The position numbers and the translations under genes were made by a program. From Siphonodentalium dalli (Eukaryota > Mollusca > Scaphopoda > Gadilida > Siphonodentaliidae), in NCBI GenBank assembly GCA_032622095.1, contig CP136063.1:220239982-220303981 (forward strand): a stretch of 64,000 bases of DNA, given 5' to 3'. This document shows positions 31,857 to 43,250 of the stretch, piece by piece. A model generated the notes under the pieces. That model was not told where the DNA came from. It searched no databases and saw only the letters and a program-made list of their open reading frames with translations. Each line of letters opens with the position of its first letter. The stretch's first letter is position 1.

Positions 31857-32046
31857 GTGTCGAATTCTCAAAATACAGCTCTTGGAGTTAATGAACAATC
31901 TGCATCAAATATGCATGCTCAACGCTCCAGTAACATATCTTTGGCATCTGGAAATAATGTGTTGTGTGCTGAAATCTTGTGGGTTATGAAAGTTATTCTT
32001 ATTATTTATGTGGGCAGTAGCATCTATACGGGCGCCTGTGGCGCAT
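31857..32046 (+). pseudogene. hAT transposase remnant, next segment in another frame
   Basis: Reads ...ASGNNVLCAEILWVMKVILI...VGSSIY. The AEILW-[AV]-[LM]-K signature follows the finger in hAT transposases. It is in a different frame from the finger, so at least one frameshift separates them. Confidence 0.55.
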
Positions 32047-32426
32047 AAGATACTATGGGTTGTGGGATGGGGTGGTGGGTGGGAAGTCATTCTTATTATT
32101 TTCATTGCTAGCAGCTCTTAGACAGTGTTTCCCACAATCCATTAAATATCCATTAACTCCTGGAAAATCCTTGAATTTTGACCCCGTCACTCCTGGAAAA
32201 CCCTTAAATTTCACACCCTGATACTCCTGGAAAACCCTTGTATTTCACATTGAAATGTGTGCAGGAACCATGTGTAATGACAATTGCCACATCTCATTGG
32301 GTTTTGCATTATTCAATCGCCCTGCCTAATATAATAAAAAATTCCTGAGAAATATGAGCTCGCATTTTCATTGTTCTTACATTTTCGTTTGCATGTTTAT
32401 GTTTTATTCATGTATCTTTGACTTAG

Positions 32427-32522
32427 GACGGTAGCACCGCGCTTAAAATAGCAATGGAAGCCGGCCATAAGGATGTGGGTGTCATTCTCTATGCGCACCT
32501 AAATTTCCAAAAGCAGTCGTCC
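32427..32522 (+). CDS. KANK: KANK coding exon 9: ankyrin repeat 5
   Basis: Thirty-two codons, residues 1565-1596: [20 protein letters not shown], then [12 protein letters not shown], the last ankyrin repeat and the LYAHxNF signature at the end of KANK ankyrin domains. The acceptor is TTTGACTTAG, the donor GTAAGT at 32523. The 5.7-kb intron before it carries a decayed hAT element and two TA-flanked hairpins. Confidence 0.95.
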
Positions 32523-32667
32523 GTAAGTCTTTGTTGTTCCATATTTGTGTTTCTTTTTGAATGGCCAATATTGAAAAAAAATTGCTTGATTCTCATGCCC
32601 TTCCTGTCACATTCTAATGAGCCACGCCCATATATTTTATTTATCAAATATTTCCAATCTGTATTAA

Positions 32668-33092
32668 TTTTTTCAGTGCCAGGGGCCGATCTCATCGGCT
32701 CTAATTTACGTTTTTCTGGGGTTTAATTTTTTTTGGGTATGCTTAAGCATGCTATACCGAATTTAAAAACAAACTGGATAAAACCTTAGGGGCATGTTAT
32801 AACTCAAAACTATCGCCAAGTATTCATATTAATAATTTTGATGCCCATGAAAATGTAAGATTCCCTGGCACTAAACCTACAAAATACTGAAAGAGTTAAA
32901 GAATATAAGAAAAAATTATTAAAATTGTAAAAAAATTGTAAAAAATAATAACAAATGATGAAAAATTGTTAGGCCAATGCATTCTCTTATATATGCGAGG
33001 CGACCTATGGTCGACTCGCATATATAAGAGAATGCATTGGCACAGGGTATATGGGTTGATACAAAAATCGGACCTGGCACTCAAAGGGTTAA
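32668..33092. mobile_element. TTAA-type MITE (related to 12758-13151)
   Basis: ttcagtgccaggggccgatc...gcttaagcatgctataccga...two palindromic modules...ggacctggcactcaaaGGG-TTAA. Confidence 0.68.
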
Positions 33093-33172
33093 AGAAAAGC
33101 AGTTTGTTGGCCTTATATGTTAAAGGGATGCCAGAGAATAATATCTATTAACCAGACCTAAATGAAAATATG

Positions 33173-33640
33173 TTAAAGGTACTCAATCCGATCAGATGCT
33201 CCTAAATTACTATTTCTTTGGCTTGGGGGGGGGGGTAAAAATATTTGATTCAAGTTGAGGAACCCACCCATCAAAGCTCCAGAGTGATCAGATATCGATT
33301 TTTGAAGTTTGTTTTTTCTCGAGATGTGTAATAATATGTGGCCCAGAAACACGTGGTCAAACGGATGGTCTCGGACAAAATTGCGGATGAAGATGGATAA
33401 CTCTAAAATCAAGTGGTAATACGGCCAAATTTTGTAATACTTAATTGATAATACGACCTTATTTTGTGAACAAAATGTTGATAAATAACAAGTTTGGGGA
33501 AATTTGATACCATAGTTGACAGTGGTTAGCATTATTTCGTTGCAATGAATTGATTTGGACAACTAAAACGTATTTTGAAGAATTGTTGTTGTTGTATCTT
33601 GATGATATGGGGACTGTCTGATCGGATTGAGTACCTTTAA
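33173..33640. mobile_element. TTAA-flanked element with AGGTACTCAATCCGATCAGA ends
   Basis: TTAA-AGGTACTCAATCCGATCAGA at the left and TCTGATCGGATTGAGTACC-TTTAA at the right, about 468 bp, no coding capacity. Different ends from the CCCTTT families but the same target. Confidence 0.75.
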
Positions 33641-33649
33641 AGTTACAGA

Positions 33650-34140
33650 GGGCCTTCGCAATGGGTATTGCTGTTAAAATAGTCACATTCGTTAAAACCA
33701 CCATAAAAAGCTTAGTTCTTATACAATCATAAATATCGTGTAAATAGTATGTTATTGTTAAGTTTGTATGCCGTGTTATGTATGTAAACAAAAAAACAAG
33801 TTCTGTTGCAGAACTGGTTTGTTCAGTACGTAAAGAGTGTGCGATGAGTAAAATCCTCAACATCAGGGAGACATCACTAAAGGAATATTGGTTAAAACTG
33901 CCACCATGTTGTTTACAACATACCGATATAGTGCTCGCTAATCCTCGCCACTGCCACGGAGTCGATTATCGCACACTCATTATGTGCTGTATGTAAACAG
34001 ATGCACGGCTCATACAAAGTGTATTTTGTGGATAATATTGTATACATATTATCATTATACTATTATTGTATTCTCGAGGACATTTTCATAATTTGGTAAA
34101 AACAATTCTGAATTATAACATACTACCAAGGCCCTCTCTG
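33650..34140. repeat. Interspersed repeat, second copy of the 8780-9710 family
   Basis: attgctgttaaaatagtcac, tacaatcataaatatcgtgt, gtttacaacataccgatata in the same order as at 8985-9260. Confidence 0.6.
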
Positions 34141-34815
34141 CCTTTAAACAAATACATTTTTTTCTGAATTTAACATCACTGATTAAGCAGCAAATAACCG
34201 GTAGGCTACCCATATAAAACATGTCCAGACATTGATTGATATTCGTAACAATTTTCAATGGGAGGTTAGATGGACTGGAAATTGAAAAGTAAATATAGCA
34301 TTAAGGTTTTAAACAAGAGCAAAATTAACCATTACTTTGTTCACCCCAATTGTAAGGGAAACCTTGGATGAGCATTGAGCAATTTTTTATTAGCCTTTTG
34401 TTAAATCAGGTTTAAATTAGTATTACACTTCTGTTCCGTGAATTACAGTGTTCCTGTTGTGCCTTATTTACAAATCTGTGTATCATAAATGATGTAAATG
34501 ACAATCGCCTGAACTATTCAATCATGAAACTGGAACTATAAAATAAAAGCATCATCACACATGATAAAACAAGCCCTTATGTACCTGAATAAACCTTGTA
34601 AGCCTGTATTTTTCTAAGTCACGGATTTTAGGATGGGTGGCATGTAATAAACACAGAATGACACGAGTTAAAGCATTTGTCTATATGGCACTTGGCAACA
34701 CAAGTGCATCTTAATCGTGCAACTGTTATCAATGATATTTTTGATGAGAGTGGAATTCAAGATAAAATGTGAATATGTCCCTTCAACAACATGGTTGATT
34801 CTAGATTTCAGACTA
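34140..34815. other. Intron 9, no gene seen
   Basis: AT-rich, with a short family D-like stretch near 34622-34720 (ttttaggatgggtggcatgt also seen at 12093). Nothing coding. Confidence 0.45.
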
Positions 34816-35013
34816 CAATAATGCCCTAAATTATCAACTCCTTAACCACAGCAGAATTATGGGTAATTTTTCAGGATTTAGTCTGCGATATGGTTTGTAT
34901 TTCTCACTGACAGCTTTCCGATGAATGGCAACTAGCCACATTTCTGACTAAATCCTGAAAAATTACCCATAATTCTGCTGTGGTTAAGGAGTTGATTATT
35001 TAGGGCATTACTG
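34816..35013. mobile_element. Tc1/mariner-like hairpin MITE, family E copy 5
   Basis: TA-CAATAATGCCCTAAATTATC...GATTATTTAGGGCATTACTG-TA; centre partly deleted. Confidence 0.8.
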
Positions 35014-35332
35014 TATGATGCAAGTTGGGTTCTGTACTGACTCCACACCAGGTTCCGAAAATGTTGTGCCATTTACCAATGTTTTTGTGCCACTTTAAAT
35101 TTGGGTGTGCCAAACAGACTTGTATAATCTCCCGTATTGCCTGGTGAGTCTGCAGATTTAAAGTATTTAGCCACACGCTAACGCAACTTTCATATAATCT
35201 CACAGTTTGGGGAAATACAGGTAATTCAGAAATTTTATGCCCATAACCAGGAAATAAATAGGCAAGTCTCATGGGCTGCACTGGTGCTGCATTAAATACC
35301 TTGTTCCAGTACATTCTCCAGTCATGAAAGGG

Positions 35333-35559
35333 TTAACTCTTTCAGTGCCAGGGGCCGATCTTATCGGCCCTAATTTACTGTCTGTATTGTGCTTAAGCAT
35401 GCTATAGCGAATTTAAAAACAAACTGGATAAGTCCTTAGGGGCATGTTATAACTCAAAACTATCACCAAGTATTCATAGTAATAATTTTGATGCCCATGA
35501 AAAACGTAAGATTCCCTGGCACTAAACCTACAAAATAAGCCTGGCACTGAAAGAGTTAA
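35333..35559. mobile_element. TTAA-flanked MITE without palindromic module
   Basis: TTAA-CTCTTTcagtgccagggg...gcctggcactgaaAGAG-TTAA; interior gcttaagcatgctatagcga as in 12758-13151, but the hairpin module is absent. Confidence 0.72.
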
Positions 35560-35812
35560 ACTACCCGTATTGAGCCCGTCACAGACGTGAGCAGACGACA
35601 CTCAGCATACAAGCTGCCACCTGTATGGGGCTCCCTACAGGAAGCTCCAGTCATGGAAGGGTTATCAAGTGAGAGAGTTTTAGTGATGGAGATCTGTTGA
35701 TTCTGAGAGGTGATTGTTGGTATAGGCTTCAAACTTTTTGGCCAAACAATTTAACCAAATGAAATATTCTTTGCCCCTTCTTGAAAACATCTGGCCATTG
35801 CCCAATTTTTGC

Positions 35813-35839
35813 CCCCCCCCCCCCCCCCCCCCCCCCCCC
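35813..35839 (+). repeat. Poly(C) tract
   Basis: A run of about 27 C within intron 9; length may be unreliable from sequencing. Confidence 0.9.
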
Positions 35840-35941
35840 GATAAAGTGAAACCTTGCTACTACTGGGTGATATTTTCACATAAAGCATATAGAATATTAT
35901 GCCTTGGAGTGTGAAGTGCAATGCTGTCAAACATAAAACTA

Positions 35942-36093
35942 CAGTAATGCCCTAATTAATCGACTCCATAACCACAGCAGAATTATGGGTGAGCTTTCCG
36001 ATGAATGGCAACAAGGCATATTTCCGACTAAATCCTGAAAGATTACCCATAATTCTGCTGTGGTTATGGAGTCGATTAATTAGGGCATTACTG
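35942..36093. mobile_element. Tc1/mariner-like hairpin MITE, family E copy 6
   Basis: TA-CAGTAATGCCCTAATTAATC...GATTAATTAGGGCATTACTG-TA; one arm shortened, so only 152 bp. Confidence 0.8.
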
Positions 36094-36756
36094 TAACTTA
36101 TGTCATCAACATGCAGCCTGGTGATGTTCAAACTGATTCTCTCATCCTGGTTTATGTCATATTTCATCATTTTGGAAATTGTTAACATGAGCATGACTAC
36201 AATTTAGAGTTGTACTTCTTGTGCTACCTAAATTTTAGAAATCACACTTCCTATAGGAGACTCGCATATATAAGAGAATGCATTGGTACAGGGTTTTCAT
36301 ATATAAGAGAATGCACTGGCACAGGATACATGTATTTGCAAAATTTTATGGAAGGGTTAAAACAAAGAAAATCAGTGCGTGAAGTATTTTAATTGTTTCA
36401 TGTTAAGATATAAAAGCAATTATAACTTTTCCAGAAGTTGCGCATTACCCCATTTCCGATTCCAATATTGCATTTAATACGAATATCACAATATTATATT
36501 GGGACCCAATCATCACATTTGAAGTTGTATTTTTATGACTTAATGTTCATAAAAAGGTAATTCACATATTATCGACATATTTCGACACCGGGACAAATTA
36601 AAAAGCAAATTTCATTAGGTGTATTAGTGCAAACTGCCATGTGGCTTTAAAAATAAGCAATCAATGTACTATTCTTATTCTTTTGGTGACTTGGACACGA
36701 GTTTCTACTCCACTTTGCTATAAATTCTCACCTAACGTGATACACTGTTATTTCAG

Positions 36757-36798
36757 GGCAAGAAAAGAAAAACCTCTTCCACCACATCTGCTAACTGA
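36757..36798 (+). CDS. KANK: KANK terminal coding exon 10
   Basis: Thirteen residues (GKKRKTSSTTSAN) and TGA at 36796-36798, after the acceptor TGTTATTTCAG. The phase fits, and a short basic then Ser/Thr-rich tail after the last ankyrin repeat is what KANK proteins have. The tail itself is not conserved enough to prove the exon. An alternative acceptor at 37344 (TACTTCAG) would give VDDVH and a stop. The last codons run into a tandem repeat (see 36786-37250). No clear AATAAA was seen soon after the stop. Confidence 0.65.
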   Translation, partial: GKKRKTSSTTSAN

Positions 36799-37250
36799 AG
36801 GTTGGTGCATCTCAAATATTACGATAATTCATCACTTATTATATCTCAAATATTTACGTAAAGTCGTTTATTCATCGCTCATTACATCTCAAATATTTAT
36901 GTTAATTATACCCTTGCAAAGAGATTTACGATAAACCATCACTCACTATATCTGCTAATTGAAGATTGGTACAACAGTGTTCTGTATCCACGATAATTCG
37001 TCGTTCATTACATCTCAAATATTTACGATAATTCATCGTTCATTACAAATCAAATATTTACGATAATTCATCGTTCATTACAAATATTTGTATAAATATT
37101 TACGATAATTCATCGCTAACTGAAGGGTGGTACATCTCAAATATTTACAATAATTCATCGCTAACTGAAGGTTGGTACATCTCAAATATTTACGATAATT
37201 CATCGCTAATGGAAGGTTGGTACATCTAAAATATTTACAATAATTCATTG
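36786..37250 (+). repeat. Degenerate tandem repeat overlapping the KANK stop and 3' UTR
   Basis: Units of catctgctaactgaaggttg + gtgcatctcaaatatttacg + ataattcat, about 10 degenerate copies. The first begins inside the last coding exon (36786). Confidence 0.75.
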
Positions 37251-37259
37251 CTCATTACT

Positions 37260-37694
37260 TCAGCTTGATGCATTTAATATGAGTCCAAAACACAGCCACA
37301 GAATTATTTGCCAAACATTTCATCCATTTTTTTACTTACTTCAGGTCGATGATGTTCACTAGGCAGCTAGCAAATGTGTGCAGAAGAAGAAATGTGTGCA
37401 GATGATGAAATATGTGCAGATGATGCAAAGAAAAGCTGGACTCAATGCGTTATCACTTACAAAAACTGTCTACCCCAGAGAATTTAAAAATATAGTTCCA
37501 GTATATATGTATGAAAACTGAGATTATGCAAATTATATAATATTCCCTATGCTTGAGGCTGTGACTATATAGGTGTATATAGAACATTATGGTTATAATT
37601 TATGTAGGTACTGTATGTTATGGTGTATATGATATTTATTGTACTCGATTATTATATAACGGCAGCATTCCACGTTAATGGCTACTTTTAATCT
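37260..37694. other. Region after KANK, no feature
   Basis: AT-rich, contains gtgtgcagaagaagaaatgtgtgcagatgatgaaat small duplication at 37376-37420. No clear polyadenylation signal. Confidence 0.4.
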
Positions 37695-37702
37695 TTTATT
37701 GT

Positions 37703-38134
37703 CAAGCCTGAAATAGTGTGTCTGTCATTTGCAGAATGAGGTTCCCAGAGGGTGAATTTAGTGATGCTATCCCGCACAGTGGGCTAGCATCACCAAATTC
37801 ACTCTTGGAACCTCATTCTGCTTAGGCCTCAACTGTTATGGGAGACCTATGATCAGATTTAATTTCCCCAGTTGAAGTTGGTGATGTTCACCCATATGTC
37901 ACATCGATTTTATCTTCTGCAAAATAGGGATATAGAATCTTACCAGAATGGAAAAATTAACTAAAAACAATGTTAATTTGAGACAATACATAATTCCAGA
38001 TGATGAAGCATAAGCAGAATTAGGTCCCCCAGAGGGTGAATATGGTGATGCTAGCCAACTGTGTGGGATAGCCTCACTAAATTCACCCTCTGGTGACCTC
38101 ATTCTGCAAATGACACATACTATTTCAAGCCTTG
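37703..38134. mobile_element. hAT-like MITE family A, intact with perfect 8-bp TSD
   Basis: Flanked by TTTATTGT on both sides (37695-37702 and 38135-38142). Ends CAAGCCTGAAATAGTGTG / CACATACTATTTCAAGCCTTG-like. Two gaatgaggt hairpins surround a ~190-bp interior. No coding capacity. Confidence 0.88.
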
Positions 38135-38238
38135 TTTATTGTGTATATTTGGTCAGAGTTCTAAATAAAATTTCGACTCTCGAACAAACTGAGTTACATA
38201 GTCTAAAAAAATTAAGTGACCTTCATATTACCGCCACT

Positions 38239-38607
38239 TTAACCCTTTACCCAACAAACCGGCCAAAACCGGCCAAATAAAGCTTCAACAGCCTAAAATA
38301 TCTTCGGTCTGTCTCAATAGAACCTTGACCACATTGTGATAGTTACAGTTATGCCCTGTGCCAATGCATTCTCTTATATATGCGAGTCGACCATAGGTCG
38401 CCTCGCATATATAAGAGAATGCATTGGCCTAAAAAAAAAACTTTTTTTAACACTTTTTACAATTTTTTCTTACATTCTTTAACAATTTTATAATTTTTAA
38501 TGTGTTAAGCCAATGCATTCTCTTATATATGCGAGGCGACCTATGGTCGACTCGCATATATAAGAGAATGCATTGGCACAGGGCCCTTCTGTTGGGTAAA
38601 GGGTTAA
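38239..38607. mobile_element. TTAA-flanked MITE (CCCTTTACCCAACA ends), copy 2 inverted
   Basis: Inverted copy of 2293-2691, TTAA on both sides, TTAA-CCCTTTACCCAACA...TGTTGGGTAAAGGG-TTAA. Confidence 0.85.
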
Positions 38608-39125
38608 ATAGCTTCTGCATGCAGTATGACGTTGCGGCACAAGTTTTACAATTTACAGAATGATATCCTTTCCGTTTCATTTTCGCGAATATCATAACAA
38701 AACCGGGTGTTAACTGTTGAAATTCTTGGAAATAGTTAATTATATTTTCTTTGCTATGTATTATTGGTCAATTCTGGACATTTAGTGTTTAATTAGTTGT
38801 CGTAATCACCAAATTTGTAAACACTGTGAATTAGCGATGTGACAGGAAATTTATTATGCTATTTTTAGCTATGTGGCGAGAAACTTGGGAGTCGCGTAAT
38901 TTTGACAATCACCTGATTGGCTTCATCGCTTTACTGTTAAATGTCGTGATTGGCTGATGTAATGCTTCTTGGTGGAAATCCCCACTATTTTCTTTAAACT
39001 ATGTAACGCGTAGCTTGTTCGAGCGTGTAATTTTAATTAGAACTGATTTGGTCACTGAATTTTATGCAGCGTTTGACATACATGTATTCTCTATTGGAGC
39101 TATAATCTGTGCCTTCTCCCGTCTG
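38608..39125. other. No gene seen
   Basis: AT-rich unique-looking sequence, no recognisable coding or repeat. Confidence 0.45.
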
Positions 39126-39127
39126 AT

Positions 39128-39475
39128 TAAAACTTATACTCAGTAAGTCCTATTTAGGGTCTGGAAGGCTGGGCCCCCAATGGGTAGAAAACTCATACTC
39201 AGTAAGTCCAATTTAGGGTCTGGAAGACTGGGCCCCCAATGGGTATAAAACTCATACTCAGTAAGTCCTATATAGGGTCTGGAAGGCAGGGCCCCCAATG
39301 GGTATAAAACTCATACTCAGTAAGTCCAATTTAGGGTCTGGAAGGCAGGGCCCCCAATGGGTGTAAAACTCATAATCAGCAAGTCCAATTTAGGGTCTGG
39401 AAGGCAGGGCCCCCAATGGGTATAAAACTCATACTCAGTAAGTCCCATTTAGGGTCTGGAAGGCTGGGCCCCAGA
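39128..39475 (+). repeat. ~60-bp minisatellite, six units
   Basis: Unit actcatactcagtaagtcca + atttagggtctggaaggcag + ggcccccaatgggtataaa; few differences. Confidence 0.92.
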
Positions 39476-39663
39476 GTTCTAATTTGGTAAGGTTCATTCT
39501 TGGTCTGAATTTTTAAATGGATTGTATATTAAATTATTGTCAGATATAGTTTTATATCTGTGGCACACTTTTGAAAATGTCAAACTGCATCGTTTTGGTA
39601 TCTGACAAGTGTCAGATGGTCCCCAAAAAATGAATCCAGTCTTGTACCAGACCGAACCTGAGT

Positions 39664-40005
39664 TTAGAGTGCCTGTCATTTGCAGAATGAGGTCCCCAGA
39701 GGGTGAATTTAGTGATGCTCTCTTGCATAGCGGTCTAGTCTGACCAACCTCGATTATGCAATGTGTCATCTGCCAATTTGGGGATATAGAGAAACTAAAC
39801 TAAATATGAAATAGAATCTATGTGAAGAAGTTTCTATAGAAATTTGATAATAAAGAAACTTTCCAGAGAATATGAGGCCTAAGCAGAATGAGGTGCCCAG
39901 AGGGTGAATTTAGTGATGCTAGCCCACTATGTAGGATAGCGTCACTAAATTCACCCTCTGAGGACCTCATTCTGCAAATGACAGGCACACTAAATTCAGG
40001 CCTGT
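39664..40005. mobile_element. hAT-like MITE family A, decayed
   Basis: gagtgcctgtcatttgcaga...cctcgattatgcaatgtgtc...ggacctcattctgcaaatga; ends near taaattcaggcctgtaccag, which also precedes it (ttgtaccagaccgaacctga). Confidence 0.6.
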
Positions 40006-40059
40006 ACCAGACTCTATAGAATATAATGGGAATGAGTTTTAGAAGGACGTGCTGCATTA

Positions 40060-40465
40060 AATTGTACAATGTAGATGTGTTTCACATGATGCATCAAATT
40101 AGTACAATGTAGATCTACATGTATGTGTTTCACATGATGCATCAAATTAGTACAATGTAGATCTATGTGTTTCACATTCTGCATCAAATTAGTACAATGT
40201 AGATCTACATGTATGTGTTTCACATGATGCATCAAATTAGTACAATGTAGATCTATGTGTTTCACATTCTGCATCAAATTAGTACAATGTAGATCTATGT
40301 GTTTCACATTCTGCATCAAATTAGTACAATGTTGATCTATGTGTTTCACATTCTGCATCAAATTAGTACAATGCAGATCTATGTGTTTCACATTCTGCAT
40401 CAAATTAGTACAATGTAGATCTATGTGTTTCACATTCTGCATCAAATTAGTACAATGTAGATGTG
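40060..40465 (+). repeat. ~42-bp minisatellite, ten units in two subtypes
   Basis: Unit tgtttcacattctgcatcaa + attagtacaatgtagatcta + tg; the variant has 'acatgatgc' and an extra 'catgta'. Open frames on both strands are by-products of the 42-bp period. Confidence 0.92.
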
Positions 40466-40547
40466 TTTCACATTCTCATCCGGATTCCTTTCTGTGTTGT
40501 TATTTCTCTCTCAGATTGTTCTCTGTCTTTGACATTTTCATGTTTAA

Positions 40548-40665
40548 TTTTTCTATACTAAATGGATTCTTCCATTCAGTTATAAAAAGTATACATTGAA
40601 TTGGTCTATTATTCATTTGGGGAAATGAATTTGAAGCAGACGGCAGATAAAACAAGTGCAGAAGA
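40548..40665 (+). mobile_element. TTAA family D fragment
   Basis: tttctatactaaatggattcttccattcagttataa...ggtctattattcatttgggg. Confidence 0.5.
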
Positions 40666-40674
40666 ATGGTGGTA

Positions 40675-41013
40675 TTAACCCTTCTATGACTGGAACTTTA
40701 TGAAATTTTGCAAAAACCCTGTGCCAATGCATTCTCTCATATATCCGAGTCTCCCATAGGGAGCCTCGCATATATAAGAGAATACATTGGCCTAACAATT
40801 ATTTACTAGCAAATTCACCATCTGGGGACCTAACTCTGCTTTAATAGGCCTCATCTTCTGGGAAGTATCTATAGTCTCAAGTTAATATTGTTTTTGAAAT
40901 TTTGCAAAAACCCTGTGCCAATGCATTCTCTTATATGTGATGTCTCAGCAGCACGCGAGGCTCCCTATGGGATATATCGTATATCAGAGACTGCACTGGC
41001 ACAGGATCGTTAA
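40675..41013. mobile_element. TTAA-family MITE with internal family A fragment
   Basis: TTAA-CCCTTctatgactggaac...cactggcacaggatcg-TTAA. Between the two modules sits a family A piece (agcaaattcaccatctgggg...tctatagtctcaagttaat). Confidence 0.65.
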
Positions 41014-41265
41014 CCCTTTCTTTACTAAATGCTCATTGATGAGTAATTTCTTTAGAAAATATTCAGATAATAAAGTTTAAAAATGCCAGATCGTTTAATG
41101 AACTTATTATATGAACATTTCCCTCCAGTAAATAGGTCTACTTCTGTGCTTGTATGTGATGTGCTCATATAACCTGAACATCCGTCAGATAATAATAGAC
41201 CATTCCAAAGTATATTTTGATAACAGAATGGGAGAATCCATTTAATAAAGGAAGTGTTAATATCA
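41010..41265 (-). mobile_element. TTAA family D element
   Basis: TTAA-CCCTTTctttactaaatgctcattgatgagt...ataatagaccattccaaagt...gaatgggagaatccatttaa. It shares a TTAA with the preceding MITE. Confidence 0.65.
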
Positions 41266-41329
41266 TTAATGATGCTCTACTAACTGAAACGACTATAAAC
41301 TGCAATAAAGGAAACGTAGATTATGACCA

Positions 41330-41995
41330 AAATATACTGAACCGCCATTTACTGTGATTTTAAACCGTCACTTGTGGCCATTTATTTCGATTTTAAATGT
41401 CACTTCACTTGTGGTCATTTCATGTGATTTTAAACCATCACTGAAGGCCATTTACTGTGATTTTAAACTGTCACTTGTAGCCATTTACTGTGATTTTAAA
41501 CCATCACTGAAGGCCATTTAATGTGATTTTAAACACTCACTGAAGGCCAGTTATTGTGATTTTAAACACTCACTGAAGGCCATTTACTGTGATTTTAAAC
41601 CACCACTGAAGGCCATTTAATGTGATTTTAAACACTCACTGAAGGCCATTTACTGTGATTTTAAACACTCACTGAAGGCCATTTACTGTGATTTTAAACC
41701 ACCACTGAAGGCCATTTAATGTGATTTTAAACCACCACTGAAGGCCATTTAATGTGATTTTAAACACTCACTGAACGCCAGTTATTGTGATTTTAAACAC
41801 TCACTGAAGGCCATTTACTGTGATTTTAAACCACCACTGAAGGCCATTTAATGTGATTTTAAACCATCACTGATGGCCATTTACTGTGATTTTACCATCA
41901 CTGATGGCCATTTACTGTGATTTTAAACAGTCACTGATGGCCATTTAATGTGATTTTAAACCATCACTGATGGCCATTTACTGTGATTTTAACTT
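41330..41995 (+). repeat. ~33-bp minisatellite, about 20 units
   Basis: Unit ggccatttactgtgatttta + aaccatcactgaa with variants (cactcactg, caccactg). Blocks of two or three units are themselves repeated. Confidence 0.92.
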
Positions 41996-41998
41996 ATA

Positions 41999-42170
41999 AC
42001 CCTTTCTAGTAGTTTGCTGACATTTCCCACCAATGAATATAAATCATTCTGCTCTTGTGTTATCTGTCTGTCATCTTCTTTTATTACATGAACACCCCTC
42101 TAAATAAATAATAGATCATACCAATATATACTTTTATAACCGTTTGGGAGAATCCATTCAGCATATAATT
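41999..42170 (-). mobile_element. TTAA family D fragment
   Basis: aaccctttctagtagtttgc, ttcccaccaatgaatataaa, aataatagatcataccaata, ctgtttgggagaatcca-type end. Confidence 0.5.
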
Positions 42171-42242
42171 GAAAACTTACTTTGGCAGTACAGGAGAATA
42201 AGTTGAAAAATGCTTCAATGAATAAACTGCTCGATTTTCATC

Positions 42243-42440
42243 CTATATTTATACACCCATTTTTTTTAAAAAGGGGCGTATTATGTCCATCTGTCTGTTT
42301 GCTTTTGGTTTCTGGATGATAACTTTAGATAATCTTAACTGAATGTAATAAAATTTGTTATGTTGGGTTTACTAGCACAAAATACAAGTTCAAATTTGGG
42401 TTCTGTCTGCCAATTTTCACCAGATTTACAAAATTGGCAT
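42243..42440 (+). repeat. cgcccgttt-type repeat
   Basis: tatttatacacccatttttttt head, ggtttctggatgataacttta, agcacaaaatacaagttcaa. Confidence 0.55.
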
Positions 42441-42499
42441 TGCGGTGCCTAAGGTGAAACGTTGGGGAAAAAGTCATCCGCGTCATACTTGATAATTGA

Positions 42500-42645
42500 C
42501 ACGATCAGTTATAAAAGTATACAGGCGAAATAAGATGACAGATAATAGAAGTGCAGAACGAGTCCAACTTTTTGGAGGGAAATGTTCATTTGTTGAACTT
42601 ATTATCAGAACATTTCTTATGAGTATTTTGTATAGAAAGGTTTAA
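42500..42645 (+). mobile_element. TTAA family D fragment
   Basis: cagttataaaagtatacagg...tttggagggaaatgttcattt...tgaacttattatcagaacat...tatagaaaggttTAA. Confidence 0.5.
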
Positions 42646-43039
42646 TATTTCCGAAATGAAGAACAGCTGGTTTGTCCTAGTGACGTACTTCCTTGTACAT
42701 GCTCAACATCAGAATCTCTGATGCCATGATTCACCTGTATATAATCTCGTTAGATTCACCTGGTGCTAACCACATCATAAAGTGGCTTGTGTTGTTTTCA
42801 TGGTGTTTAGATTGTGAATATTTTTCTTGTTTTTACATTTAGGCTCTCAGATGAATGCACAGTTGGCAATTTTTTTTCCGAATTGATATACATTTTTAAC
42901 CATTTAAGAAATGGAAGATGATTTTGGTGCGTTCCATAGAGAGTATGGATACATGTTGGTTTGACATTTTGTGTGGAATGTGTTAGACTGATAGAATGGT
43001 TTGGTGAGAAATTTTTATATTCCCATGCTATTTTGACTG

Positions 43040-43250
43040 ATAGAGGCTAAGGAGGGGGTACGTGCTATTATGACTGATACAGGGCTCAGGAGGGGGGTAC
43101 CATGCTATTATGACTTATAGAGGGCTCAAGAGGGGGTACCAAGCTATTATGACTGATAGATGGCTTGGGAGGGGGTACCATGCTATTATGAGTGATAGAG
43201 GGCTCAGGAGGGGGTACCATGCTATTATGACTGATAGAGGGCTCAGGAGG
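43040..43250 (+). repeat. ~39-bp minisatellite, five to six units
   Basis: Unit ctattatgactgatagaggg + ctcaggagggggtaccatg. Confidence 0.88.

Larger units (their letters stand above)
31191..32272 (+). mobile_element. Decayed hAT-type transposon
   Basis: The left end CAGGGTTCCCGCGGGTCC is followed by many ccttgaaaacccttgaa repeats; the right end has actcctggaaaacccttg repeats and stops at GGAACCATG. Between them are remnants of a hAT-type transposase (next two entries). Possible 8-bp flanks (acttgtaa/tgtaatga) do not match well. Confidence 0.65.

Noticed and set aside
40014-40445. 143-codon minus-strand frame of 'MQNVKHIDLHCTNL' repeats
   Set aside because: By-product of the 42-bp minisatellite.
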